Below are positions 1 through 8,468 of a stretch of DNA of 49,430 nucleotides, piece after piece. The notes beneath the pieces were generated by a model. The model was not told the origin of the DNA and searched no databases. It saw nothing but the letters and a program-made list of their open reading frames with translations. Source of the stretch: Bacteriovoracaceae bacterium (GTDB taxonomy: Bacteria; Bdellovibrionota; Bacteriovoracia; Bacteriovoracales; Bacteriovoracaceae). The position numbers were made by a program, and so were the translations under genes. The DNA is taken from contig JAEUWD010000038.1 of NCBI GenBank assembly GCA_016786485.1, forward strand, positions 1 through 49,430. Reading direction: 5' to 3'. Every line of letters starts with the position of its first letter. Position 1 is the first letter of the stretch.

Positions 1-1
1 T

Positions 2-331
2 GAAACTCCAAATGTGGCAGACTCAGATCGCCGAAGTGCTGCTCGTAAACCTTTCGTAGCGCGTATGTTTTTCCATGATAACAATCAATTATATGAAGGT
101 ATTTGCCGCGATATTTCGATTGGTGGAATGCAAGTACTTGTGGCGGATTATCCTGGAAATGTCGGGGATGAAATTTCGTTGAACGTTCACCCTGAAAATA
201 GTGAACAGCATTTTGTCGCTTCGGGAAAAATTGTACGCATGTTAGATAAAGGCCAAGGATTCTCATTCCGTTTTACGGTGATCGAAACCGACGCCATTAA
301 AGCTATTCAAAAATATATCAGCGCTGAGTAA
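2..331 (+). CDS. PilZ domain protein, 5' end cut by window
   Basis: The frame is open to the left edge, so the gene is probably truncated; a GTG at 14 is possible as a start but has no ribosome binding site before it. The visible part is about 105 residues and is essentially one PilZ domain. It begins with the c-di-GMP binding pattern DRRSAARKPF (RxxxR, Arg7 and Arg11 counted from the GTG) and continues with DISIGG, the second PilZ motif (D/NxSxxG), then beta-rich sequence. PilZ proteins are c-di-GMP effectors acting on motility, secretion or polysaccharide production; the partner here cannot be told. The next gene starts 5 bases after its stop and may be co-transcribed. Confidence 0.85.
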   Translation, partial: ETPNVADSDRRSAARKPFVARMFFHDNNQLYEGICRDISIGGMQVLVADYPGNVGDEISLNVHPENSEQHFVASGKIVRMLDKGQGFSFRFTVIETDAIKAIQKYISAE

Positions 332-336
332 AAAAC

Positions 337-1209
337 ATGCCCAACTCGAATTCTGAATCGGGTACCTTTCTTACCTCGAAAAATGGTCATCAAGTTTATT
401 TTAAAAAAACATTTTTCGCGAAAGAAGGTCAGAAAAAAACTTTAAACCTTTATTTTTTTCATGGTGCCTTAGAGCATCATGGTCGACATGAAATTTTTTT
501 CAATGAACTGGCCAAAATTTATGATGGAAACTTGCGAATGATTTTCATCGATTTTCAAGGTCACGGATTGAGTGCAGGGCCGCGCGCTTATGTGGAAAAT
601 TTAAATATTTATTGCGAAGATGTTTTGACCTTGATGCGTGAACAAAAAGATCTCGACGGTGTGAATGTTTGTATGGGGCACAGCATGGGTGGTTTGATAC
701 TACTGAAAACCATGATTGATTATCCTTCAAATATTCCGATTAAAATCCAAGGCAGCCTTTTTTCCAATCCACCTATTTTGCCGAAAATAAAAATTCCTTT
801 GCCCCTTGAGACTTTGCTCAAGAAAATGAAAGGTGTTGTGACTAAGATTCGTATCCCTAATATCTATAAAGGGTATGATTTAACCAGCCTTGAAAGTCGC
901 GCTAACGATTTTGACTCTGATCCGCTCATTAATAAATTTTTCACACTAGGCTTGGCCAAAGAAATTAAGCTTAATTGTGAAAAAATCAAAGGCTTGGCCT
1001 ACCTTGTTGATACGCCGTGTCTTTTTCTTTTGTCGGAAAATGATGTTATAGTAGACAGCAAGGCGACACAAAAATTTGTTACTGGAATTAATCCTTCATT
1101 AGCTCAGGAATGTGTTTACCCTCACGCAAAACATGACTTACTAAACGAAGCCGATAGTGCAAAAGTTAGAGAAGATATAGTTGTATGGTTAAAAAGTATT
1201 GGTTGTTAA
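337..1209 (+). CDS. Alpha/beta hydrolase, monoacylglycerol lipase-like
   Basis: 290-residue serine hydrolase of the alpha/beta fold, closest in pattern to the S33 / monoacylglycerol lipase group (lysophospholipase, COG2267 type). The oxyanion region is YFFHGALEHHGRH (39-51), the nucleophile elbow is GHSMGG with Ser116, the acid is probably Asp236 in LLSENDVIVD, and the base is His266 in AKHDLLNE. There is no signal peptide, so it should be cytoplasmic. Substrate is probably a mono-acyl lipid, which fits the fatty acid enzymes elsewhere in the window, but this is inference from family. It follows the PilZ gene closely and its 3' end overlaps the next lipoprotein gene by 25 bases. Confidence 0.8.
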   Translation: MPNSNSESGTFLTSKNGHQVYFKKTFFAKEGQKKTLNLYFFHGALEHHGRHEIFFNELAKIYDGNLRMIFIDFQGHGLSAGPRAYVENLNIYCEDVLTLMREQKDLDGVNVCMGHSMGGLILLKTMIDYPSNIPIKIQGSLFSNPPILPKIKIPLPLETLLKKMKGVVTKIRIPNIYKGYDLTSLESRANDFDSDPLINKFFTLGLAKEIKLNCEKIKGLAYLVDTPCLFLLSENDVIVDSKATQKFVTGINPSLAQECVYPHAKHDLLNEADSAKVREDIVVWLKSIGC

Positions 1210-1727
1210 TTTGTATTCTTACCGCATGTACGAGCGCTAGCATGACGGAAAATCGCATTTTCAAAAGCAAAGTTAGATTCAATGGTGGAGCTTCTAAGAA
1301 TCAAACGTGGACTGAGCCTGTTGAGTTTAAGCGTATTTCTTGGCAACGTGGGATTCACCTTATTTACGATGTGATTTATTGGAAAGTCGATAAAAATTCA
1401 CCGTTTGTGAATTGGTTTGCTGATGATGAGAAGGAGTACATGGATAAGTGTAGTCCACTTATTATCACTATGAATTATTATCGCGTTTGGGGTGGATCGT
1501 TTTTCACCTATGCTATGTTCAAGGCCCAAATGGATAAGGCTGGATTCACTGAATATATTATCCCTGATTTCACCGATGCTATTTCCATGCATCCAGACTA
1601 CGAAATGTGGCGTTTAAAGCAACATCAAGTGAAAGCTTTTTGTCGTAAGTCAGAGCATGCTTTAAGAGGGAATTACGTTTATATCGACATTCCAAACTTC
1701 CCACAGACCCATTTAAATCTAGAATAG
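1185..1727 (+). CDS. Predicted lipoprotein of unknown function
   Basis: 180 residues with a short lipoprotein signal: positively charged start MVKKYW, hydrophobic run, and a lipobox LTAC with the lipidated Cys15. The mature part is rich in aromatic residues (Trp, Tyr, Phe) and has no motif I recognise. The start lies inside the end of the hydrolase gene (25-base overlap), typical of translational coupling, and no better in-frame start gives a complete signal. It is the last gene of this short plus-strand group; 93 bases follow before the kinase gene. Function unknown. Confidence 0.75.
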   Translation: MVKKYWLLICILTACTSASMTENRIFKSKVRFNGGASKNQTWTEPVEFKRISWQRGIHLIYDVIYWKVDKNSPFVNWFADDEKEYMDKCSPLIITMNYYRVWGGSFFTYAMFKAQMDKAGFTEYIIPDFTDAISMHPDYEMWRLKQHQVKAFCRKSEHALRGNYVYIDIPNFPQTHLNLE

Positions 1728-1820
1728 TCGGCCATTTAAGCCTCTGAAATAATTTTTATTTAATAAAACTAAACAATTTAAAGATTTTGGCCTATTTGCC
1801 GATACACTTATGAGGTCAAA

Positions 1821-3740
1821 ATGTCTGAAAATGAAAAGTTACAACGATTTGGAAAATATCTCATTCTCGATCACTTAGTTGATGGTGGTATGGCAAAGAT
1901 TTGTCGTGCTCGCTTTTTAGGTGAGCAAGCAGACAAGGTTGTTGCGATAAAAATGGTGCAACAGCAATTTTCAAACGATCCAGCTTTTAAGCAAATGTTT
2001 ATGGATGAGTTGAAAGTTTGTTTCGGACTCAACCACCCAAACATCGCTCAAACTTACGACTATGGTTTGCAAGATGGACAGTTATTTACTGCCATGGAAT
2101 ATGTCGATGGTGCTAACTTAAAACAATTTTTGGATCGTTTGAAGGCCCGAAATTATGTTTTTCCCGTTGAGATTTCGGTTTATATCGTTTCACAAGTTTG
2201 CCAAGCACTTCATTACGCTCATACTTTCACAGATAAACTTTCAGGTGAGAAATACAATATCGTTCACCGTGATATTTCACCTCACAATATTATGATTAAC
2301 TATGATGGAGCAGTGAAGGTTATAGACTTTGGTATCGCTAAAGCTGATACCAATAGTGAAGCGACTCAAGCTGGAACGATTAAAGGTAAACTTTCTTATT
2401 TAGCACCTGAATATCTTGAAGGCTTGGCCCTTGATCATCGTTATGATCAATTTGCTGTTGGAATTACATTGTGGGAATTGCTTTGCAGTCGCAAGCTCTT
2501 TACAGCTGCTAACGACTTAGCAGTATTAAAACAAATTCAGGCTTGTAAAATTCCATCATGTTCTTCAATCAATCCTAACGTTCCAAAAGAGTTAGATGAA
2601 ATTATTTTAAAAGCATTAAGCAAAGATCGTGAAAATCGTTTTGAAGATATGGATAAATTTAACCGTGCATTGGTTAAATTCCTATATTCAAAATATCCAG
2701 ATTTTAACCCAACCGATTTAGCTTATTTCGCTAAGGAATTATTCAAAGAAGAAATTAAAAAAGATCGCGAAGTCCTTGTTCAATTCGGAAAAGTTGATAT
2801 TAGTAGCTACGTTCAAGATTTAAACAACGAACTTGAAGGCGGAACAGGCAATAAGACAAAGGGAACAGAGCCTTTAAGAAAAGAAAGCGAACTTGAATTT
2901 AAGTTGGAAGAGACTGATGCCAAGCTGACACTTGATAATCGTACTAAAGCTGTTTTAGAGAAAACACGAGTTGGTGCTGTTATGAAGAAAGGTCCGACAG
3001 TTGCAGGTGGAGCAAATTATGATGCTACCTACGACGCTCCGGTAGCTTCTGGTAAAACGAGCACTAATACGCGAAATAAAATTCGTCAAGCAGGTGGGAC
3101 AACCACTTCTGCAAAAATACCTCGTACTGTAAGTACATCTTCTTCAGGCGGAATGTCGAAGTTCTTAGTGATGTCACTTTTTGTGGGTGTGTTTGGTTAT
3201 ATGCGACCTGACTTAGTGAAAAAATTTACAGGCTTTGACATTGAGCCGTATTTTAATAATGGTTCACGTTCACTGTCTTCGATTGATACTTCGAATGTCG
3301 ATGTTGGTCAAAGAGGGAAAGTGATAATTGCCGGAATTGATCCTTTGATGGAAGTGTATGTGGATGGCAAGCAGGTTTCGTATCCACTTTCAGGTATCGA
3401 CTTATCACTTAATGTTCAACACCAAATTAAAATAAGCAAACAAGGCTTCGAGCCATATGTCGTTAATGTTATTTTAACCCCAGAAAATGCTTCACAGAAG
3501 TTTGATGTTCCGCCTCTAAATTCACTTAAGGTTGGTTTATTGTCGACCTCTTTGAATTACCCTGAAGGTGCGATCATGAAGTTGAATATTTTTGGTGAAA
3601 TCATCACTCAGAAATTACCAATCGATAGCATGCGAGTCCCAGCAGGAACTTATGAAGCCGTTATCGTTGACCCAAGTTTTGGGACTGAGAAAAAAGTGAA
3701 TTTCACTATTGAAGAAAATAAGCGACTATTCCTGGAGTAA
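1821..3740 (+). CDS. Ser/Thr protein kinase with membrane segment and PEGA-like tail
   Basis: 639 residues. A Hanks-type kinase domain spans about 10-290: glycine loop near LVDGGMAKI (19-27), Lys44 in VAIKM, helix-C Glu63, catalytic loop HRDISPHN (Asp151, Asn156), DFG 169-171 and APE 195-197, so it looks catalytically complete. The HRDIS version, instead of HRDLK, is common in myxobacterial and Bdellovibrio kinases. A low-complexity linker rich in Thr, Ser and Gly (about 390-445) leads to a short hydrophobic stretch at 447-460, then a beta-rich C-terminal part with a PEGA-like repeat (about 499-560) that should lie outside the cytoplasmic membrane. GAGG-like ribosome site at 1811-1815. Its stop codon abuts that of the convergent ppsR with no gap. 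Substrates unknown; the FHA protein at 8468 is a plausible partner but unproven. Confidence 0.88.
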   Translation: MSENEKLQRFGKYLILDHLVDGGMAKICRARFLGEQADKVVAIKMVQQQFSNDPAFKQMFMDELKVCFGLNHPNIAQTYDYGLQDGQLFTAMEYVDGANLKQFLDRLKARNYVFPVEISVYIVSQVCQALHYAHTFTDKLSGEKYNIVHRDISPHNIMINYDGAVKVIDFGIAKADTNSEATQAGTIKGKLSYLAPEYLEGLALDHRYDQFAVGITLWELLCSRKLFTAANDLAVLKQIQACKIPSCSSINPNVPKELDEIILKALSKDRENRFEDMDKFNRALVKFLYSKYPDFNPTDLAYFAKELFKEEIKKDREVLVQFGKVDISSYVQDLNNELEGGTGNKTKGTEPLRKESELEFKLEETDAKLTLDNRTKAVLEKTRVGAVMKKGPTVAGGANYDATYDAPVASGKTSTNTRNKIRQAGGTTTSAKIPRTVSTSSSGGMSKFLVMSLFVGVFGYMRPDLVKKFTGFDIEPYFNNGSRSLSSIDTSNVDVGQRGKVIIAGIDPLMEVYVDGKQVSYPLSGIDLSLNVQHQIKISKQGFEPYVVNVILTPENASQKFDVPPLNSLKVGLLSTSLNYPEGAIMKLNIFGEIITQKLPIDSMRVPAGTYEAVIVDPSFGTEKKVNFTIEENKRLFLE

Positions 3741-4586
3741 TTACTCTTTTGCCACAAAACGATTTGTTTTTCGGTTCTGAATAATTCGGATAATTTCGGA
3801 TGCTGTTTCTTCTAGCGCTTTTCCCGAAACATTAAACACAGGCCATTTTTTATTTTTATCGAAAATGTCATTGGCCCATTCAATTTCATCGATAACTTTT
3901 TTCATGTCAGCATACTGATCTTCTTTATCATTTACACCAAGGCGATTTAAACGATTGAGGCGAATTTTATGGAGAGTTTCAGGATGAATGGTTAAAGCAA
4001 AAATTTTCTTTTGATCAATTTGAAAAAGTTTTTCAGGTAAAACCATGCCACGAACCAAAGGAATGTTCACCACTTTTAATCCTTCGAGCGAGAGATAAAT
4101 AGAAAGGGGTGTCTTTGATGTTCGAGAAACTCCGACTAGCACAATATCGGCTTCTTCAAGTGAATGCAGATTTTGACCGTCATCGTGATTGAGTGTGAAT
4201 TCGATGGCCGCCACACGTTTGAAATAGGCATCGTTTACCTCGTGCAACTTACCCGGCTTCGCTTCTGGTTCAATATCGAAAGCGTTGGAGAGGGCGGATA
4301 ACATAGGTCCTAAAAGGTCGACTGAACGTACATGGTATTTCTGCGCCTGTTGTTGCAAGTATGAGCGAAGTTCGATGGAGACGAGGGTATAAGCGATTAG
4401 GTGATGGTGTTGAGAATTTTCTGCAAAAATTTCTTGAATTTGTTCTTTGGTTCGGATGTTTTTATAACGTGTGAAGTAGATGTCATTGTCCGAGAATTGT
4501 ACCATTGAGGCACGTACCAGTGACGTCGCTGTCTCACCTGTTCCATCCGATATAATAATAATTTTTAGTCTTTTTTGTAGGGCCAT
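3741..4586 (-). CDS. ppsR: PEP synthase / PPDK regulatory protein (bifunctional kinase/phosphorylase)
   Basis: 281 residues, full length for the DUF299 family. These enzymes switch phosphoenolpyruvate synthase or pyruvate phosphate dikinase off by ADP-dependent phosphorylation of a threonine and on again by Pi-dependent dephosphorylation, controlling gluconeogenesis. Seen here: N-terminal ISDGTGETA (12-20) and the P-loop GVSRTSKTPLS starting at 152, both hallmarks of the family. The target enzyme is not in this window, so whether it is PEP synthase or PPDK is not decided. The gene is divergent from the HD-GYP-like gene with only 19 bases between the two ATG codons, and convergent with the kinase. 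Confidence 0.93.
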   Translation of the reverse strand: MALQKRLKIIIISDGTGETATSLVRASMVQFSDNDIYFTRYKNIRTKEQIQEIFAENSQHHHLIAYTLVSIELRSYLQQQAQKYHVRSVDLLGPMLSALSNAFDIEPEAKPGKLHEVNDAYFKRVAAIEFTLNHDDGQNLHSLEEADIVLVGVSRTSKTPLSIYLSLEGLKVVNIPLVRGMVLPEKLFQIDQKKIFALTIHPETLHKIRLNRLNRLGVNDKEDQYADMKKVIDEIEWANDIFDKNKKWPVFNVSGKALEETASEIIRIIQNRKTNRFVAKE

Positions 4587-4596
4587 CTTGTCTTAA

Positions 4597-4602
4597 TATA
4601 AT
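4597..4602 (+). promoter_or_regulatory. Perfect TATAAT in a 19-base divergent gap
   Basis: TATAAT lies 3 bases before the ATG of the HD-GYP-like gene; a weak TTGTAG sits 16 bases upstream, inside ppsR. On the other strand the same bases give TATATT 8 bases before the ppsR ATG. Neither gene has a Shine-Dalgarno sequence. If used, the transcripts would be leaderless or would start inside the genes. Placement by eye only. Confidence 0.35.
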
Positions 4603-4605
4603 GTC

Positions 4606-5943
4606 ATGAGTAATTCGATTTTCATACATCCAAGTTTAGAGTTTCAAAATATTTTAGGAATTAATTTAAAAGTTTATGCTTCTTCTGACGCTATTTTTAA
4701 AGCGAGCGCGAAGGAGGCAATAGAGTTGTTAGAAGTTCTTAGCCATGTTGATCTCATTATCACAATGGATAAAATTGGCACCGAAGATACCGCCAAACAA
4801 GTTTACTTGTGGCTTAAGCAGCAAGCGCTCGAAACCCCCATAATTGTTATGAGCGAAGACAAAAGTAACTTTGAATACGGACGAGTCATCGCTCCTGACT
4901 GTGATATGAAAGAAATCGTTAAACTGGCGACTCAATTGATTGGTATTACCAATGTTGAGCATAATAAAAAATTGGCATCAGAGTTTTTTCCGATCAGTCT
5001 GGCCTATTTCCAGTTTTTGGAAACTGCCATTTGTGACATTTATCAACGTTCGGGCAGTGGTGATAAAGGTGAGTTTATTTATTATAAAATATTTGAACAA
5101 AATAAGAAAATTTCCAAAAGCGAAATGGAGAAATTACAAAAAAATGGTACCAAAAATCTTTTTATTATTTCTGGCCTGCGATTAAAATTTACTAATTATT
5201 TTACCACTATTCTGCTTAAGAAAATTCAAGGCAAGAGTACCGCGGAAGCTAAAATGGTGAGTCTGGAAGCTGCTCGCACGATTATTGCTCAAGAGATAAA
5301 ATCTTTTGGAATAAAAGAAGACACGGTAAAAGTCGCCGATGCTATTATTTCTGAATCATTAAAATTAATCGAGAAAGACAAATCATTTAAAAACTATATT
5401 AAAAATCTACTAACGAATACTTCAAGCTACATTTACCAGCATTCACAAATTCTTACTTATGTCTCATTTCAGATGATCGATAATATGGAGTGGGGAACAA
5501 CTGAACAAAAACAAAAGATGGCATTTATTGCTTTTTTTCACGACATTGTTTTAACCGATGACCGTCTAGCTCAAATTCATAATGAGGGCGATGCCTTAGA
5601 AGCTAATTTAGAATTATCCGAAAAAGAAATTGTTCGAAAGCACGCTTACGAAGCTTCAATACTGATTCAGAAGTATCCAGGAGCACCGATTGGTGCCGAT
5701 GTTATTATTAAACAACATCACGGTACGCATAATGGGATTTGGTTTAAGAATCCACCTAATCACGATATGTCACCACTCACAGTGGTGTTTATGGTAGCAG
5801 AAGAGTTCACATCTTATTATATGAAAAACAAAACTCATTTTGATTTTAAAGCCGCTTTGGAGTTTTTGAATAAACACTTTCCTAATCACAATAAATTTTC
5901 AACGGTAATAGAAGCTTTAGGCAAAGGTAAACTAACGACTTAG
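4606..5943 (+). CDS. HD-GYP-like phosphodiesterase domain protein with receiver-like N-terminus
   Basis: 445 residues, no signal peptide. Residues 1-115 look like a receiver-type alpha/beta fold (a hydrophobic strand ending VDLIITMD near 48-55, then TPIIVMSED at 77-85) but lack the clear acidic pocket of a true receiver. The C-terminal 180 residues carry a spaced metal-site pattern: His279, His312-Asp313 (FFHD), His346, His371-His372 in QHHGTHNG. This matches the HD-GYP order of ligands, while the GYP signature itself is missing. HD-GYP proteins break down c-di-GMP; degenerate versions can be receptors. Activity is therefore uncertain. Its last 12 bases overlap the end of convergent miaA. No Shine-Dalgarno; the ATG at 4606 is the first that stays open. 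Confidence 0.75.
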   Translation: MSNSIFIHPSLEFQNILGINLKVYASSDAIFKASAKEAIELLEVLSHVDLIITMDKIGTEDTAKQVYLWLKQQALETPIIVMSEDKSNFEYGRVIAPDCDMKEIVKLATQLIGITNVEHNKKLASEFFPISLAYFQFLETAICDIYQRSGSGDKGEFIYYKIFEQNKKISKSEMEKLQKNGTKNLFIISGLRLKFTNYFTTILLKKIQGKSTAEAKMVSLEAARTIIAQEIKSFGIKEDTVKVADAIISESLKLIEKDKSFKNYIKNLLTNTSSYIYQHSQILTYVSFQMIDNMEWGTTEQKQKMAFIAFFHDIVLTDDRLAQIHNEGDALEANLELSEKEIVRKHAYEASILIQKYPGAPIGADVIIKQHHGTHNGIWFKNPPNHDMSPLTVVFMVAEEFTSYYMKNKTHFDFKAALEFLNKHFPNHNKFSTVIEALGKGKLTT

Positions 5944-6855
5944 AAATTCTTCTATGGTGGAAATGATTTTTTCTAAATCAGTTAACGGATGATAAGCCAT
6001 TTTATTTTTCTTTTTAAACCACGTACGCTGCGCCTTCGCTAGCTGTCGGGTCGAGATGGAAATCCGCTCGAGATATTCTTCGGTACTGTTAAATTCTCCG
6101 CGCAGCTGCTGAATAGTTTCTTTGTAGCCAATCGATTGCAGCGTTTTCTCTTCGCCCGTAAAACCTTGCGTGAGTAGCGTCTGAACTTCATTCATGAGTC
6201 CAGCTTGAAACATTTTAAGCGTACGCTTTTCAATGAGTGTATTGTGATATTCGCGAGGTAAATCGAGATAAATATGTAAAACGTCCCAACCCATTTTTTC
6301 CCAGAAGTTTAAAGTTTCATTGCGTTGTTCACTAATTTTTTTCTGATTAATCCAATAATATTCGACCGCTCGTCTCAAACGGTAATGATCATTTTGATGA
6401 ATTCGCTCAAGGGATTCAGGATCAACGGATTTTAGAATGTTGATAAAAGCTTCAATGCCTTCGCTGGCATAAAGTTCATCTGAACGTTCCACCGCTTTTT
6501 CAGCACCAGGTAGGGATTCGTACATGCCATTAAGTAATGCCTGTAAATAAAATCCACTGCCGCCCACTAAAATAACCGGCTTGCCACGTTGGTGAATATC
6601 CTGAACTATTGGCAAAGCCTTCTCGACATAGTCAGCTGCGTTCAATGCCTTTTTTGCACTTACAATATTAATCAGATGATGAGGGACTTGTTGGAGTTCT
6701 TCTTGCGTGGGCTTAGCAGTGCCGATGTTTAGTTCATTATAGAAAAGAAGCGAATCGAAGTTCACCACTTCGGCCTGAAATTTTCTAGCGAGTAAAATGG
6801 CCAAGTCACTTTTACCTGTCGCCGTCGGCCCTGAAATAACAAGTATTTTTTTCAT
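5932..6855 (-). CDS. miaA: tRNA dimethylallyltransferase
   Basis: 307 residues, normal length. MiaA transfers the dimethylallyl group to N6 of adenosine 37 in tRNAs reading UNN codons. The P-loop is GPTATGKS (9-16), followed by the family patterns FDSLLFYNELNIGTAKP and VGGSGFYLQALL. It is last in the minus-strand series dgcB-like, mutL, miaA and overlaps mutL by an ATGA of 4 bases, so translation is probably coupled. mutL-miaA linkage is widespread in bacteria. The 3' end overlaps the convergent HD-GYP-like gene by 12 bases. Confidence 0.96.
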   Translation of the reverse strand: MKKILVISGPTATGKSDLAILLARKFQAEVVNFDSLLFYNELNIGTAKPTQEELQQVPHHLINIVSAKKALNAADYVEKALPIVQDIHQRGKPVILVGGSGFYLQALLNGMYESLPGAEKAVERSDELYASEGIEAFINILKSVDPESLERIHQNDHYRLRRAVEYYWINQKKISEQRNETLNFWEKMGWDVLHIYLDLPREYHNTLIEKRTLKMFQAGLMNEVQTLLTQGFTGEEKTLQSIGYKETIQQLRGEFNSTEEYLERISISTRQLAKAQRTWFKKKNKMAYHPLTDLEKIISTIEEFLSR

Positions 6856-8468
6856 GATAAAAGTTGATACGAGCTATGATTGATCGGTTTTAACGCTTTC
6901 GATTGATACAAGAAATCCGCTGACAAAATTTGCAATACTTGGGGCTGGACTTGAATATCAGTTGCCTTATTTAAATACGTAATAAAAAATTCTCTGAAAT
7001 TATCAGTTTTTGTTGGTGACCAGGCCGTTAGCATTTTTTCTAAAAAATCATGGTAATTGGTTAGAGTTAAATAACTAGGAATAGTGCGAACCAAAGCCGA
7101 TGATTCGTTCAGAATATCAATGATAAATTTTTCAGCTTCCAGTTCTTCAGCATGTTTTTTTAAATTCTGAGTTGGCAGATTTATGGGCAGGCTGATGAGC
7201 AGGGGTTGCTCTTCTAGCCACTGCGAAGGCTCAGTCAGTTGTAAAAGGAAGTCAGAAAAAATATTTTTTAATGATAATAAAGAATAATCATTATTTCTTT
7301 CAATTAATAAAATATCTTGATCAAAGTAGCGCTTAACTTGAAAGCTATTTTCTAATGGGAGGCTTGTCATTACTTCTGGTTCGGCCACTTTTAAATCACG
7401 AGGCGCTTCACTCATTTCCGTTTTAAAGAAAGTAGGCTGGATTGGGGTTGGCTGAATACTTATTGGAGTTAGCGCAGGCTTGATCATGTCTTTTAATCCT
7501 GCAGTTAACAATCCTAAAAGATGTGAGAGATTTTCAAATTTAATTTTGGTTTTATGTGGATGAATATTTACATCAATTTCTGCGGGTAGAGATTCGATGG
7601 CGATTAGGTAATCACCACTGCCTTCTTGCCAGAAAGCAGATGTCACCTGACCAATAATGGCTTGAATTTTATTATCATAAATAGGGCGCTTGTTTACAAA
7701 GATGACTTGTTGTTGTTTACGACCTTTATTGCAAGATTTTGATAAAATGAAATTGATGGTGAGATTTCCATAGGACTTAGTCGATAAAAGAAAATCATCA
7801 TTTTTCTTACCAGACAAAATCGCCATACGCTCGAGTACACTATTCACTTTTGGATAGAATTCAGAATCCTCGTCATCCCATTTGATATTGAAACAGACCT
7901 GAGGGTTTATTAATAAGTAGGATGCGATAACTTTTTGAATTTGATTTTTTTCCGTACGTGAAGAACTAATAAATTTAAAACGTGCAGGTGTGTTAAAAAA
8001 TAATTCACGAATAAGAATCTGAGTTCCCACTTTGAAAATGGAATCGTCCTGCGTATGAGAAAGGATTTTATCGCCCGCGATTTGCAATCTGCCCGCATTA
8101 CCGTTTACCGGCTTTGAAAAACACTGAACTTTGGCGACGCTACTCAAACTGGCCAGCGCCTCTCCACGAAAGCCAAAGGTTGCTAACCGGGATAAATCTT
8201 CGTACCTATAAAGCTTCGAAGTGGCGTGACGAGTGAATGCGAGGGGGAGCTGTTCAAAGCGCATCCCGTGTCCGTTATCTTCAATATAAATTTGCTCTAG
8301 ACCTGAATTTTTGATGTGAAGTGTGATTTCAGTGGCACCAGCATCGAGCGAGTTTTCGATCAATTCTTTAATGATATTGGCCGGTCGCTCAATAACTTCA
8401 CCCGCCTTGATTTGATCAATGACATGGTGGTCGAGCAGTTGAATATCAGGCAAAGGAGAATGTTCCAT
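6852..8468 (-). CDS. mutL: DNA mismatch repair protein MutL, lacking the endonuclease motif
   Basis: 538 residues, shorter than the usual 600 or more. The GHKL ATPase half is complete: ELIENSLDAGA (35-45), DNGHGM (64-69), ATSK (82-85) and TFGFRGEALASL (97-108), then LFFNTPAR and VNKRPI. MutL links MutS mismatch recognition to strand removal. In nicking MutL proteins the C-terminal domain has DQHAxxERxxxE; here the corresponding place reads NNDYSLLSLKNIFSDF (about 392-407) with no such motif, and no C-terminal CPHGRP-like motif is visible. It would then need another nicking route, as MutH does in E. coli. Start codon overlaps the stop of the upstream cyclase gene by one base. Confidence 0.94.
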   Translation of the reverse strand: MEHSPLPDIQLLDHHVIDQIKAGEVIERPANIIKELIENSLDAGATEITLHIKNSGLEQIYIEDNGHGMRFEQLPLAFTRHATSKLYRYEDLSRLATFGFRGEALASLSSVAKVQCFSKPVNGNAGRLQIAGDKILSHTQDDSIFKVGTQILIRELFFNTPARFKFISSSRTEKNQIQKVIASYLLINPQVCFNIKWDDEDSEFYPKVNSVLERMAILSGKKNDDFLLSTKSYGNLTINFILSKSCNKGRKQQQVIFVNKRPIYDNKIQAIIGQVTSAFWQEGSGDYLIAIESLPAEIDVNIHPHKTKIKFENLSHLLGLLTAGLKDMIKPALTPISIQPTPIQPTFFKTEMSEAPRDLKVAEPEVMTSLPLENSFQVKRYFDQDILLIERNNDYSLLSLKNIFSDFLLQLTEPSQWLEEQPLLISLPINLPTQNLKKHAEELEAEKFIIDILNESSALVRTIPSYLTLTNYHDFLEKMLTAWSPTKTDNFREFFITYLNKATDIQVQPQVLQILSADFLYQSKALKPINHSSYQLLS

